The notes under the pieces are model-generated. The model was given only the letters and a program-made list of their open reading frames with translations. It made no database searches and was not told where the DNA came from. Positions 1 through 7,917 of a DNA stretch of 64,000 nt are shown here, piece by piece. A program made the translations under genes and the position numbers. Every line of letters begins with the position of its first letter. Within the stretch, counting starts at the first letter, position 1. The stretch spans positions 62,001 through 126,000 of the forward strand of contig NZ_LMCT01000023.1 in assembly GCF_001424875.1 (NCBI RefSeq), given 5' to 3'. The stretch is from Kitasatospora sp. Root107. GTDB lineage: Bacteria; Actinomycetota; Actinomycetes; Streptomycetales; Streptomycetaceae.

Positions 1-1
1 C

Positions 2-178
2 GCAGACCGACTACGCGGGGCGCTGGCCGATCACCTCGACGAGATCGAGCGCTGGTTCACAGGCCTCTTCACCCCTGAACAGCTGTGCGACCTGGTCACC
101 AACCTGCGGACGCTCCGCGATGTCGTCCACCCGAACGCGGAGATGAACACCGCCCCGCCGCCGACCGCCACAGAGTGA
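2..178 (+). CDS. C-terminal fragment of a probable MarR-family regulator (5' end outside window)
   Basis: An open frame enters from the left edge and stops with TGA at 176-178, giving 58 residues. The visible part contains a long amphipathic stretch with the phrase FTPEQLCDLVTNLRTL, which resembles the C-terminal dimerisation helices of MarR proteins, where a 'LTPEE..L..LL..L' pattern is usual. The DNA-binding domain lies outside the window, so the family call rests on this helix and on context: the next gene on the same strand is an MMPL exporter, and MarR regulators commonly sit beside such exporters. It could be another small helical protein. Confidence 0.45.
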   Translation, partial: ADRLRGALADHLDEIERWFTGLFTPEQLCDLVTNLRTLRDVVHPNAEMNTAPPPTATE

Positions 179-222
179 TCCCCCGGAGTTCACCCGGTAC
201 GGACAACCGTCACGACCCGGCC

Positions 223-255
223 GAAGACCCCAGCTGCATCGCAGCTGGGGTCTTC
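223..255 (+). terminator. Perfect 15-bp hairpin terminator
   Basis: GAAGACCCCAGCTGC at 223-237 pairs perfectly with its reverse complement at 241-255 around the 3-nt loop ATC. It lies 45 nt after the stop of the MarR-like fragment. The downstream T tract is weak, as usual in high-GC actinobacteria. Confidence 0.85.
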
Positions 256-433
256 GTCGTTCCGCAGTTGCAGTTCTGGTTGAAGCGCAGAACCGGCCCG
301 CGTTTCCTTGCAGCCTGGTCCGCGGTTGCGACGGCGAGCCCTGTCGGACATCAGGGGCCACCGATGAGGCGTGGGTCACATTTTCGGGGGCGGACCTCAC
401 AATCCGGGGTCCTGAATCGCTCGTAGTCCGGAA

Positions 434-453
434 CGCATCCGCGACGGGATGCG
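434..453. promoter_or_regulatory. Inverted repeat upstream of the MMPL gene, possible operator
   Basis: CGCATCC (434-440) and GGATGCG (447-453) form a 7-bp dyad with a 6-nt spacer, 64 nt before the MMPL start. Its position between a MarR-like gene and the exporter suggests an operator. The rest of the 256-516 gap shows no gene. Confidence 0.35.
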
Positions 454-516
454 GGATCTACACCGTTGCCGATCCCGACAACCTCTCGTACGTCGACTGA
501 ACGCTGAGGAATCAAC

Positions 517-2628
517 ATGATGCGAAGAATGGCTTCGTTGCCCGGTGGACGAGTGGGGAAGTGGGTCGTCCTCGCGCTCTGGGCGGTCCTGATGATCCCG
601 GTCCTGATGCTGGCCGGCCAGCTCGGCGACGTCGAGGAGAACGACAATTCGGCTTGGCTGCCCAGTAACGCGGAGTCGACCGAGGTCGTCGCCCAGGCCG
701 AGAACTTCCAGCGTGCCGACACCCTGCCCGCGATCGTGATCTACGACCGGCCCGAGGGCATCACCCCTGCCGACATGGCCGAGGCCCAAGCCGACACCGA
801 AGCCTTCAAGGGCATAGAGAACGTCGTGGGACAGCCGCAGGGACCGTTGAAGGCCCAGGACGGCAAGGCCATCCAGACCGTGGTCCAGCTCCGCAAGGAC
901 AAGACGGGCTGGGAAGGGATCGGCAAGACCGTCGACGCGATGCACGAGGTCGGCGAGGAGAACGCCAACGGTCTCGGCTTCCACGTCACCGGACCGGCCG
1001 GTCACGCGTCCGACTCGATCAAGGCGTTCAGCGGAGGGGGCGCCTTGACCACGATCACCGCACTGGTGGTCGTCGTGATGCTGCTGCTCACCTACCGCAG
1101 CCCGTTGCTGCCACTGCTGCCGCTGCTGACCGTGGGCGTCGCCCTGGTCACGTCGGAGGCGGTGATCTACCTGTTGGCGAAGAACGCCGGACTCGTCGTC
1201 AACAAGCAGACCAGTTTCATCCTGACGGTGTTGGTGTTCGGCGCCGCCACCGACTACGCGCTCCTGCTCATCTCGCGGTACCGAGAGGAGTTGCTGCGGC
1301 ACGAGGACCGGCACGAGGCGATGGCAGAGGCCCTGTACCGCTCCGGTCCCGCGATCATCGCCAGCGCCGCGACCGTCGCGGTCAGCCTGATGCTGCTGAT
1401 GCTGGCCACGCTCAGCTCCACCCAGGGGCTCGGGCCGGCCTGTGCCGTCGGCGTCCTCGTCGGGCTGCTCGCCATGGTCACCCTGATGCCGGCCCTGCTG
1501 GTCGTCTGCGGCCGCTGGATCTTCTGGCCGGTGAAGCCGTCGTACGGATCGGCCGAGGCGGCCAAGGAAGGCATCTGGACCCGGGTCGGCACCGCCGTCT
1601 CCCGCCGACCGCGGACCGTGTGGATCGGCACCACGCTCATCCTCGGCATCATGGCGATCGGGGTGTTCGGGCTCAAGGCCGACGGTCTCTCCAACAAGGA
1701 CCAGTTCACCAGCACACCGCAGATGGCTGTCGGCGAGAAGATCCAGTCCGAGCACTTCCCGGCCGGGTCGGGCGACCCGGTCTTCGTCGTGGCCAAGGCC
1801 GCCTCGGCGGAGCAGGTACGAACCGCACTGTCCGGCGTACCGGGAGTCGTCGGTGTGTCGACGCCGATGGTCAAGGACGGCGAGGCCCTCATGCTCGGGG
1901 AGCTCAAGGACGACCCCAGCAGCAAGGCCGCGATGCGCACCGTCGAGCAGGCCAGAACCGCGGTCCACAAGATCGAGGGCGCGAATGCCCAGGTCGGCGG
2001 CAGCACGGCGATCATGCTCGACACGCAGGATGCGGCCGCCCGCGACTCCAAGGTGATCATCCCCATCGTGCTGGTGGTGGTGCTCCTCATCCTCGCGCTG
2101 CTGCTGAGGGCGATCGTCGCGCCGCTGCTGCTCATGGCGACGGTGGTGCTGTCGTTCGGAGCGGCCCTCGGCGTGAGCAGTCTGATGTTCAATCACGTGT
2201 TCCACTTCGCCGGCGCGGAAGCCTCCTTCCCGCTCCTGACGTTCGTGTTCCTGGTCGCCCTGGGCATCGACTACAACATCTTCCTGGTCACCCGGGTGCG
2301 CGAAGTGGCGGTGCTGCACGGCACCCGGCGCGGCGCGCTGACGGGTCTGTCCACCACCGGGGGTGTGATCACCTCGGCGGGCCTGGTGCTGGCCGGCACC
2401 TTCGCGGCGATGGCCTCGCTTCCGCTGGTGTTCGCGGCCGAGCTCGGGTTCGCGGTGGCGTTCGGCGTGCTGCTGGACACCATGATCGTCCGCTCGGTGC
2501 TGGTCACCTCGCTGACCCTGGACGTGGGTCGATGGATGTGGTGGCCCAGCAAGCTGTTCAGGCAGCACGACGCCCCCCGGCCGTCGGCGGTCGAGCCCGA
2601 CCTCGAACCCGCTCTCAAGGCCATGTGA
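517..2628 (+). CDS. MMPL-family (RND-type) membrane transporter
   Basis: The 703-residue protein has the layout of actinobacterial MMPL transporters: one N-terminal membrane segment, an extracytoplasmic domain (about residues 35-170), five or six membrane segments, a second soluble domain (about 385-505) and a second membrane bundle. Both halves carry the conserved Asp-Tyr pair of the proton relay, in GAATDYALLLISRYRE (about residue 243) and VALGIDYNIFLVTRVRE (about residue 580). The family exports lipids or drugs using the proton gradient; the substrate here cannot be told. The ATG is preceded by a TGAGGA ribosome binding site. The preceding MarR-like gene may regulate it. Confidence 0.93.
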   Translation: MMRRMASLPGGRVGKWVVLALWAVLMIPVLMLAGQLGDVEENDNSAWLPSNAESTEVVAQAENFQRADTLPAIVIYDRPEGITPADMAEAQADTEAFKGIENVVGQPQGPLKAQDGKAIQTVVQLRKDKTGWEGIGKTVDAMHEVGEENANGLGFHVTGPAGHASDSIKAFSGGGALTTITALVVVVMLLLTYRSPLLPLLPLLTVGVALVTSEAVIYLLAKNAGLVVNKQTSFILTVLVFGAATDYALLLISRYREELLRHEDRHEAMAEALYRSGPAIIASAATVAVSLMLLMLATLSSTQGLGPACAVGVLVGLLAMVTLMPALLVVCGRWIFWPVKPSYGSAEAAKEGIWTRVGTAVSRRPRTVWIGTTLILGIMAIGVFGLKADGLSNKDQFTSTPQMAVGEKIQSEHFPAGSGDPVFVVAKAASAEQVRTALSGVPGVVGVSTPMVKDGEALMLGELKDDPSSKAAMRTVEQARTAVHKIEGANAQVGGSTAIMLDTQDAAARDSKVIIPIVLVVVLLILALLLRAIVAPLLLMATVVLSFGAALGVSSLMFNHVFHFAGAEASFPLLTFVFLVALGIDYNIFLVTRVREVAVLHGTRRGALTGLSTTGGVITSAGLVLAGTFAAMASLPLVFAAELGFAVAFGVLLDTMIVRSVLVTSLTLDVGRWMWWPSKLFRQHDAPRPSAVEPDLEPALKAM

Positions 2629-2664
2629 CAACCTGCCGCCACGGGTCTTCGGGCACCGGACGGA

Positions 2665-2695
2665 AAGCCCCCGACCGCCCAGCGGTCGGGGGCTT
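2665..2695 (+). terminator. Hairpin terminator after the MMPL gene
   Basis: AAGCCCCCGACCGC (2665-2678) pairs perfectly with GCGGTCGGGGGCTT (2682-2695) around CCA. It lies between two convergent genes and could stop transcription from both sides. Confidence 0.85.
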
Positions 2696-2745
2696 CGGCG
2701 TTCTGTCCCGGAGGACCGGGGTCAGTGCCGGCTGCGGGCCGGTGG

Positions 2746-3531
2746 TCACTGCAGGATGCCCACCGCCCGGGCCACCACCAGCAGCACGATGATCATTGAG
2801 ACGGCGGCCTGGGTCATCATCAACAGCTTCACCCACAGGTTCAGCGGCATGGTGTCGGTCGGACTGAACGCGGTGGCGTTGGTGAAGGCGACATAGAGGT
2901 AGTCCCCGAAGTAGGGCTGCCAGTCGGGTGCGGCGATCCCCTGCTGCTGCATCTGCGGAAACAGGAAGTCGGGGTAGTCCTTGGTGCCCTCAGCTCGGGC
3001 CGCCGGGCCACCCCGGTCCCACTCCCAGTACCAGAGTGCGAAGGCGATCACGTTGGTCACCCACACCGCACCCGCCGTCCCGAGCAGCGCGAGCGCCCCC
3101 GACGGTCCGGTACCGTGCAGCAGTTCGCGGACCAGCTTCACCGCTGACCATCCGTTGGCCAGGCTGATCGCGGCCACCAGACTCAGGCCGAGGCCGCGGA
3201 GCGCGTACGAGCTGCGGTTGAGGCGGCGGTGCGGGTGGATGGCGGCCAGCGCGAGCAGAAGGGCGATCTCCAGGCCCGGCAGCAGCCAGTGCGGTTCGAT
3301 GGTCAGCCGATCTGGGAGCACGAGCTGCAGCGCGACGGCGGTCAGGATGGCCAGGGTGACGGCCCAGCGTTCCTCGCCGTCGGTGGGCCGACGCCAGGCC
3401 GGCCGCTCGTCGGCGGATTCGAACCCGGGGTCGAGCAGTCCCTCGATCCGGTCGAAGCGACGGTGCAGCAGTTCGATCAGCTCGCGATCCGCCCCTGGGG
3501 CGGCGGCATCGTTCTCGCTCATGGCACACAT
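2746..3531 (-). CDS. Multi-pass membrane protein, DUF1345-like
   Basis: About 261 residues. After an acidic cytoplasmic N-terminus of about 60 residues there are roughly six hydrophobic segments. Near the C-terminus the motif YFGDYLYVAFTNATAFSPTD, followed by a final membrane helix, resembles the pore-loop-like segment of DUF1345 membrane proteins. Function is unknown. Two ATG codons nine bases apart (3531 and 3522) can both serve as start; GCAGGAGG lies upstream. It converges with the MMPL gene and shares its terminator. Confidence 0.7.
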   Translation of the reverse strand: MCAMSENDAAAPGADRELIELLHRRFDRIEGLLDPGFESADERPAWRRPTDGEERWAVTLAILTAVALQLVLPDRLTIEPHWLLPGLEIALLLALAAIHPHRRLNRSSYALRGLGLSLVAAISLANGWSAVKLVRELLHGTGPSGALALLGTAGAVWVTNVIAFALWYWEWDRGGPAARAEGTKDYPDFLFPQMQQQGIAAPDWQPYFGDYLYVAFTNATAFSPTDTMPLNLWVKLLMMTQAAVSMIIVLLVVARAVGILQ

Positions 3532-3710
3532 TGTGGAGTGGTCGGCCTCCTGCGGTCCGAAGCCCACTCCGGCATCAGCCACCGAACCGCACACAGCCGT
3601 CGGCGATCGGTACGACAGCCCGAGGTGGAGGTGAATCCTTTCCGGGCCTCCTTGCCTCTCATCCACGTGACCGGCCGCACGGGCCGGTGGATACCCGGAG
3701 GAGAAGCACC

Positions 3711-3800
3711 ATGGTCGTCGTCGGCATCGCAGTGATCGGCACGTTGCTCGTGGGTGCGTGCACCTGGCACTTGACGAGGCGTCGGAAGAGCCGGACCTGA
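3711..3800 (+). CDS. 29-residue single-span membrane peptide
   Basis: A short ORF encodes MVVVGIAVIGTLLVGACTWH followed by a basic tail, LTRRRKSRT. It is one hydrophobic helix with a Cys near its end and a positively charged cytoplasmic-type end. The start is supported by a strong site, CGGAGGAGAAGCACC, directly before the ATG. It lies 29 nt upstream of an ECF sigma gene on the same strand, so both may be co-transcribed. I do not recognise a family. Confidence 0.6.
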   Translation: MVVVGIAVIGTLLVGACTWHLTRRRKSRT

Positions 3801-3829
3801 CGAGCGCATTCCGGATGTGAGGAGGGCAC

Positions 3830-4411
3830 ATGAACCACCGTCACCCCTGGCCGGACGAGCGGCTGATCGAAGCCGCCAGGGCCGGCGACGTCACGTCGCT
3901 CACCGCCGTCGTCATGGAGTCGCAGCCCCATGTACGCAAGTTCGCCCTGTCCCTGTGCGCCACACCGCAGGACGCCGAGGACGCGGCGCAGGAGGCGTTG
4001 ATCATCCTCTACCGGAAGATCGGCACCCTGCGGGCGACCGGTGCGCTCGCCTCATGGGTGTTCCGGATCGTCCGCAACGAATGTCTTCGGCAGGTGCGGC
4101 TGCTCGTCTCCCGCGCCGACGAGGCGTCCGCCGAACCGGAGGCCGGCGCGGAGCCGTCCGCCGAGGAGGCGGTGCTGCGCAGGCTGGAAGCGGAGCGGAT
4201 CGCGGCTGCGGTCGGTGCCCTGCCGCATGACCAGCGGCAGGTCCTGATCATGCGGGACGTACAGGGCCTGCCCGGCAAGGCCGTGGCCCGTTCGCTCGGT
4301 CTGAGCACGCCCGCGATGAAGTCGCGGCTGCACAGAGCCCGCGCGGCACTGCGCCACTCCTTGGCCACGACCGAGGAAATCGTCGATCCACCAGTCGCAG
4401 GAGAACGATGA
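3830..4411 (+). CDS. ECF (sigma-70 family) RNA polymerase sigma factor
   Basis: At 193 residues this has the usual ECF length. Region 2 covers about residues 25-95, with the DAEDAAQEALIILYRKI core and WVFRIVRNECL. After an acidic linker rich in Ala and Glu, region 4 covers about residues 125-180, with LPHDQRQVLIMRDVQGLPGK and the helix-turn-helix ending STPAMKSRLHRARAALR. ECF sigma factors redirect RNA polymerase to a few promoters in response to envelope or redox signals. A GAGGAGG site precedes the ATG. The next gene overlaps by four bases (ATGA), so the two are translationally coupled. Confidence 0.95.
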   Translation: MNHRHPWPDERLIEAARAGDVTSLTAVVMESQPHVRKFALSLCATPQDAEDAAQEALIILYRKIGTLRATGALASWVFRIVRNECLRQVRLLVSRADEASAEPEAGAEPSAEEAVLRRLEAERIAAAVGALPHDQRQVLIMRDVQGLPGKAVARSLGLSTPAMKSRLHRARAALRHSLATTEEIVDPPVAGER

Positions 4412-4740
4412 CCGTGACGCCCACGAAGGTTCCGCCCGCGCCCGAGACGGGTTTCGCCAGCAAGTCCGTTCCGCGTCACCTGGCGCGCGGCCTGATCGGA
4501 TTCGGGCTGATCATCGGCTCGATCGCCCTGACCCCCGTCGTCGGCCCGCTCGCCTTGCTGGCGGCGCCGTTCGGCCTGATCGCGCTGCGCGGCTGCCCCG
4601 CCTGCTGGACCATCGGCCTGGTGCAGACGATCTCCCGCGGCCGTCTGCAGCGCGAGTGCGTGGACGGTGTGTGCACCCTCACCGCCGCGCGGCGGCCGGC
4701 CGTTCAGCCGGGGCACTCGACGGCCAGGGGGGTGCGCTAA
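4408..4740 (+). CDS. Small membrane protein coupled to the ECF sigma factor
   Basis: 110 residues, with two adjacent hydrophobic helices (about residues 28-60) followed by GCPACWTIGLVQTISRG. The CPAC pair directly after the membrane hairpin recalls the C-terminal end of DUF2892/YgaP-type membrane proteins. A further CVDGVC pair follows. The ATG overlaps the sigma stop codon in ATGA. Tight coupling to an ECF gene suggests a partner that senses redox state or metal through its four Cys residues, but no known anti-sigma domain is visible. Confidence 0.65.
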   Translation: MTVTPTKVPPAPETGFASKSVPRHLARGLIGFGLIIGSIALTPVVGPLALLAAPFGLIALRGCPACWTIGLVQTISRGRLQRECVDGVCTLTAARRPAVQPGHSTARGVR

Positions 4741-4749
4741 CCTCCTCGA

Positions 4750-6069
4750 ATGTCCCTCACAACCCAGGCGCCCGCTCCCGAAATACCTGGGGGCCCGGCC
4801 GGACCGGCCTCCGGCGCTACCAAGCCGAGGCTGGGCTGGCTAGACGCACTGCGCGGATTCGCCGCACTGGCCATCATGGTCGGGCACTTCGTCCAGAACG
4901 TGATGCCCGAGGAGTTCGCCCGCACAGCCGGCAAGTTCGATATCGGGACCTACGCGGTCTTCCTGTTCTTCCTGGTCAGCGGCTACATCGTGCCCGCTTC
5001 ACTGGAGCGCCGGGGCAGCGTGCGGGGCTTCTGGATCAGCCGGCTGTTCCGGATCTACCCGCTCTGCGTGGCCGTGGTGGCGCTCGGGGTCGTCGTCTGG
5101 AAGTTGGGCGACTACACCGACGCGCTGCCGCCGCTGGGCTGGTTCACCATGGACCACCCGGCGATCGCCGCGCTGGGCAACGTGACCATGCTGCACGACT
5201 TCCTCGGGGTGGGCGGCACGGTCTTCGTCATGTGGACGCTCTCCTACGAGATGATCTTCTATCTACTGGTGGCGTCGCTGTTCGTCCTGGGCGCGCATCG
5301 GCGCAGCGCGGAGCTGTCCACCGCGTTCGCCCTGGTCGCCCTGCTCGCGGTGGGGGCCTTCCCGCTGTACACGATCACCCACGACCTGCCGAGCGTGCGC
5401 CGCGCGGTCGTGGTGGCGACCGTCGTCATGGCGGTGGGACTGTTCGCGGTGATGAGCCGTCGCCGGAGTGTGGCGGTCCTCGGCGCGGTGCTGCTCGGTG
5501 CGCTGGCGCTCGGTCTGCTGGTCGCCAACAGCCGGATGCCCGGCTGGTTCAGCATGACCATCCTCGCCACCATGTTCGCGGGTACCGCCGTCTACCGCGT
5601 GGAACAGCGCCAGATCGGCTGGGTCAAGTGCGCGGTGGCGGCCGCGATCGCCGTCCCGGCACTGCTGTACGTCGGCGGGCGCTACGGCGAGACCGGTGAG
5701 GTGACACCCGCGTTCCAGTGGCACTGGGTGACCACCATGCTGGCCACCTGGGCGACCTTCGCGATCGGCATGGCGCTGCGGCGCTTCCGGATGCCCACGG
5801 CGCTGACCTGGCTGGGCTCGATCAGCTACTCGGTCTACCTGGTGCACGCCGTGCTGCTGAGCGTGCTGCTCTGGCTGATCACCCCCACCCCGGTCACCTC
5901 GCTCTCGATGGGGACCCGGTTCGTGCTCGGCATCGGATTCTGCGCCGCCGTGCTCGCGGTCAGCCACCTCACCTTCCACCTGATCGAACGGCCGGCCCAG
6001 CGGCTCGGCACCCGGCTGACCAAGGCCGTCGACCGCCGCGGCGCCCGGCGGTCCGGCTCGCCGGAGTAA
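4750..6069 (+). CDS. Acyltransferase family 3 membrane protein
   Basis: 439 residues with about ten membrane helices. The N-terminal signature GWLDALRGFAALAIMVGHFV places it in acyltransferase family 3, whose members transfer acetyl or other acyl groups to sugars, peptidoglycan, polyketides or lipids at the membrane. The catalytic His of the family is expected in GHF. The last helix ends in HLTFHLIERPAQRLG, also typical. The start codon lies nine bases after the preceding stop, so it could belong to the sigma operon, though function gives no link. Substrate unknown. Confidence 0.88.
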   Translation: MSLTTQAPAPEIPGGPAGPASGATKPRLGWLDALRGFAALAIMVGHFVQNVMPEEFARTAGKFDIGTYAVFLFFLVSGYIVPASLERRGSVRGFWISRLFRIYPLCVAVVALGVVVWKLGDYTDALPPLGWFTMDHPAIAALGNVTMLHDFLGVGGTVFVMWTLSYEMIFYLLVASLFVLGAHRRSAELSTAFALVALLAVGAFPLYTITHDLPSVRRAVVVATVVMAVGLFAVMSRRRSVAVLGAVLLGALALGLLVANSRMPGWFSMTILATMFAGTAVYRVEQRQIGWVKCAVAAAIAVPALLYVGGRYGETGEVTPAFQWHWVTTMLATWATFAIGMALRRFRMPTALTWLGSISYSVYLVHAVLLSVLLWLITPTPVTSLSMGTRFVLGIGFCAAVLAVSHLTFHLIERPAQRLGTRLTKAVDRRGARRSGSPE

Positions 6070-6089
6070 CAGCCGGGCGGATGTCCGGA

Positions 6090-6102
6090 TGTGACAGGGA
6101 AT
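6090..6102. promoter_or_regulatory. Copy of the TGTGACAGGGAAT motif upstream of the GlxA-type gene
   Basis: These 13 bases are identical to the left arm, plus one base, of the large inverted repeat at 17554-17586. They sit 41 nt before the start of the GlxA-type regulator, suggesting that both sites are read by the same factor. Confidence 0.4.
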
Positions 6103-6142
6103 CGTCATTGCGGCCATGCCCGGCGACGGCCACGATGGACGC

Positions 6143-7135
6143 ATGCCCACTCCCCACCGCGTCGTCATCGCGGTCTTCCCCGACGTCGACCTGCTCGATG
6201 TCACCGGCCCGGCCGAGGTGTTCGCGCTGGCCAACCGGGAGACGGCCGGCCGGGCCGGCTACCAGGTGCGGCTGGCGGGGCCGGTAGCAGGTGAGGTGCG
6301 GACGTCGGCGGGGGTGCGGCTGCTGACCGATCTGACCTTTGATCAGGTCGGGGGGCAGCTGGACACGCTGCTGGTGCCCGGGGCGGTCGAGATGACCGAC
6401 GACGGGCCGGTGGCGAAGGTCGACCCGGAGATCGTGGCGTGGGTGCAGGAGACCGCACCGCACGCGAGGCGGGTGGCGTCGGTCTGTGTGGGTGCGCACG
6501 TACTGGCGGCTGCCGGGTTGCTCGACGGGCGGACGGCGACCACGCACTGGTCGACGGCGGCTCAGTTGGCCGCCGATCATCCGGCTGTCACGGTCGACCC
6601 GGATCCGATCTTCGTCCGGACCGACCGCGGCCGGCTCTGGACCGGTGCGGGGATCAGCGCCTGCCTCGACCTGGCGCTCGCTCTGGTGGCGGAGGACCAG
6701 GGTGAGGAGGTCGCCCTGGCGGTGGCCCGGCAGTTGGTGATGTACCTCAAGCGGCAGGGTGGCCAGAGCCAGTTCTCGGTACCGCTGAGCCGCCCGGCCT
6801 CCGCCCGCCGCGACATCGACGAGCTGCGCCTGTGGATCGCCGACCACCTCGACGAGGACCTGTCCGCGGCTGCCCTGGCAGCCCGGATGTGTCTGAGTGA
6901 GCGTCACTTCGCCCGGGTGTTCAAGCAGGAGACGGGCACCGGTACGGCCGACTACGTCCAGGCCGCCCGGGTGGAGGCGGCCCGTCGGCTGCTGGAGAGC
7001 ACCGACTCACCGCTGGAGCAGGTGGCCACCGTCGCGGGTTTCGGCTCGGCCGAGACGCTGCACCGCGCGTTCCGGCGGCAGCTCGCCACAACTCCGGCCG
7101 CCTACCGCCGCCGCTTCCGCACCCAGTCCGCCTGA
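6143..7135 (+). CDS. GlxA-family transcriptional regulator (DJ-1/PfpI domain plus AraC HTH)
   Basis: About 330 residues. The N-terminal half (5-175) is a DJ-1/PfpI domain with VVIAVFPDVDLLDVTGPAEV and the nucleophile-elbow-like ASVCVGAHVLAAAGLLDGR. The C-terminal 100 residues are an AraC-type double helix-turn-helix ending AGFGSAETLHRAFRRQL. Such proteins are activators that use the amidase-like domain as ligand sensor. I start at the second ATG because MPTPHRVVIAVFPD is the usual N-terminus; an in-frame ATG at 6116 is the alternative. The isochorismatase-like gene 88 bp downstream is a plausible target. Confidence 0.9.
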   Translation: MPTPHRVVIAVFPDVDLLDVTGPAEVFALANRETAGRAGYQVRLAGPVAGEVRTSAGVRLLTDLTFDQVGGQLDTLLVPGAVEMTDDGPVAKVDPEIVAWVQETAPHARRVASVCVGAHVLAAAGLLDGRTATTHWSTAAQLAADHPAVTVDPDPIFVRTDRGRLWTGAGISACLDLALALVAEDQGEEVALAVARQLVMYLKRQGGQSQFSVPLSRPASARRDIDELRLWIADHLDEDLSAAALAARMCLSERHFARVFKQETGTGTADYVQAARVEAARRLLESTDSPLEQVATVAGFGSAETLHRAFRRQLATTPAAYRRRFRTQSA

Positions 7136-7223
7136 CCCCTCCCCTCCCCCCAGACCCAGACCCCCCTCACACGCGAGCCGTGCGGCTTCGCCATGCCCGA
7201 ATGACTACTGAGAGGCCCAGAGA

Positions 7224-7847
7224 ATGAGCACCGTCAGCCCGTCCACCACCCTGCGCGACCTGAGCGGCCTGGACAACCGGCCGGCCCGCCTGAGCGACTC
7301 CGTCCTGATCATGATCGACTTTCAGAACACCTACCGCACCGGCGTCATGGCCCTCGACGGCGCCGAGGAGGCCCTCGCGGCGGGGGCCCGCCTGCTGGCC
7401 CGGGCCCGGGCCGCCGGCACGCCGGTCGTCCACGTCCTGAACGACGGCGGCGAGGGCACCCCGTACGACATCCGCGCCCAGATCGGCGAGATCAGCGACG
7501 AGGTCGCCCCGGTCGAGGGCGAAGCGGTTGTGGTCAAGCAGGTCCCCAACGCCTTCCACGCCACCGAGCTGGAGAAGGCCCTGACCGACCTGGGTGCAGC
7601 CCCGGGCAGTGGGAAGGATCTGGTGCTGGCCGGGTTCATGACCCACATGTGCATCAGCTACACCGCCCAGGGTGCCTTCAACCTCGGCTACCGGTCGACC
7701 GTCGTCGCCGAGACCACCGCCACCCGGGCCCTCCCCGGCCCCGACGGCACCGTCCTGCCGGCCGCTGCGCTCCAGTCCGCTGCCCTGACCACCGTCGCCG
7801 ACCTGTTCGGCGTCGTCGTCGCCACCGTGGACGACATCCCCGCCTGA
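7224..7847 (+). CDS. Isochorismatase-family cysteine hydrolase
   Basis: 207 residues with the complete triad of the family: Asp in LIMIDFQNTY (about residue 32), Lys in VVKQVPNAFHATELE, and the nucleophilic Cys in GFMTHMCISYTAQ, followed by GYRSTVVAETTATR. Members cleave isochorismate, nicotinamide, carbamates or similar amides; the substrate cannot be read from the sequence. The ATG follows GAGAGGCCCAGAGA. It lies behind a GlxA-type regulator on the same strand, a common regulator/target pairing. Confidence 0.9.
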   Translation: MSTVSPSTTLRDLSGLDNRPARLSDSVLIMIDFQNTYRTGVMALDGAEEALAAGARLLARARAAGTPVVHVLNDGGEGTPYDIRAQIGEISDEVAPVEGEAVVVKQVPNAFHATELEKALTDLGAAPGSGKDLVLAGFMTHMCISYTAQGAFNLGYRSTVVAETTATRALPGPDGTVLPAAALQSAALTTVADLFGVVVATVDDIPA

Positions 7848-7873
7848 GCCGAAGCGCCTGGGCTCAAGCAGCG

Positions 7874-7908
7874 CGAAGGCCCCGACCGTCCAACAGTCGG
7901 GGCCTTCG
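7874..7908. terminator. Bidirectional terminator
   Basis: CGAAGGCCCCGAC (7874-7886) pairs perfectly with GTCGGGGCCTTCG (7896-7908). It lies between the convergent isochorismatase-like and carboxypeptidase genes. Confidence 0.85.
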
Positions 7909-7917
7909 GAGCCTCCG

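Noticed and set aside
397..2631. Minus-strand open frame of 744 codons antisense to the MMPL gene
   Set aside because: It is rich in His, Gln, Arg and Gly without any domain, as expected for the complement of a GC-rich gene; the plus strand has clear MMPL motifs and a ribosome binding site.
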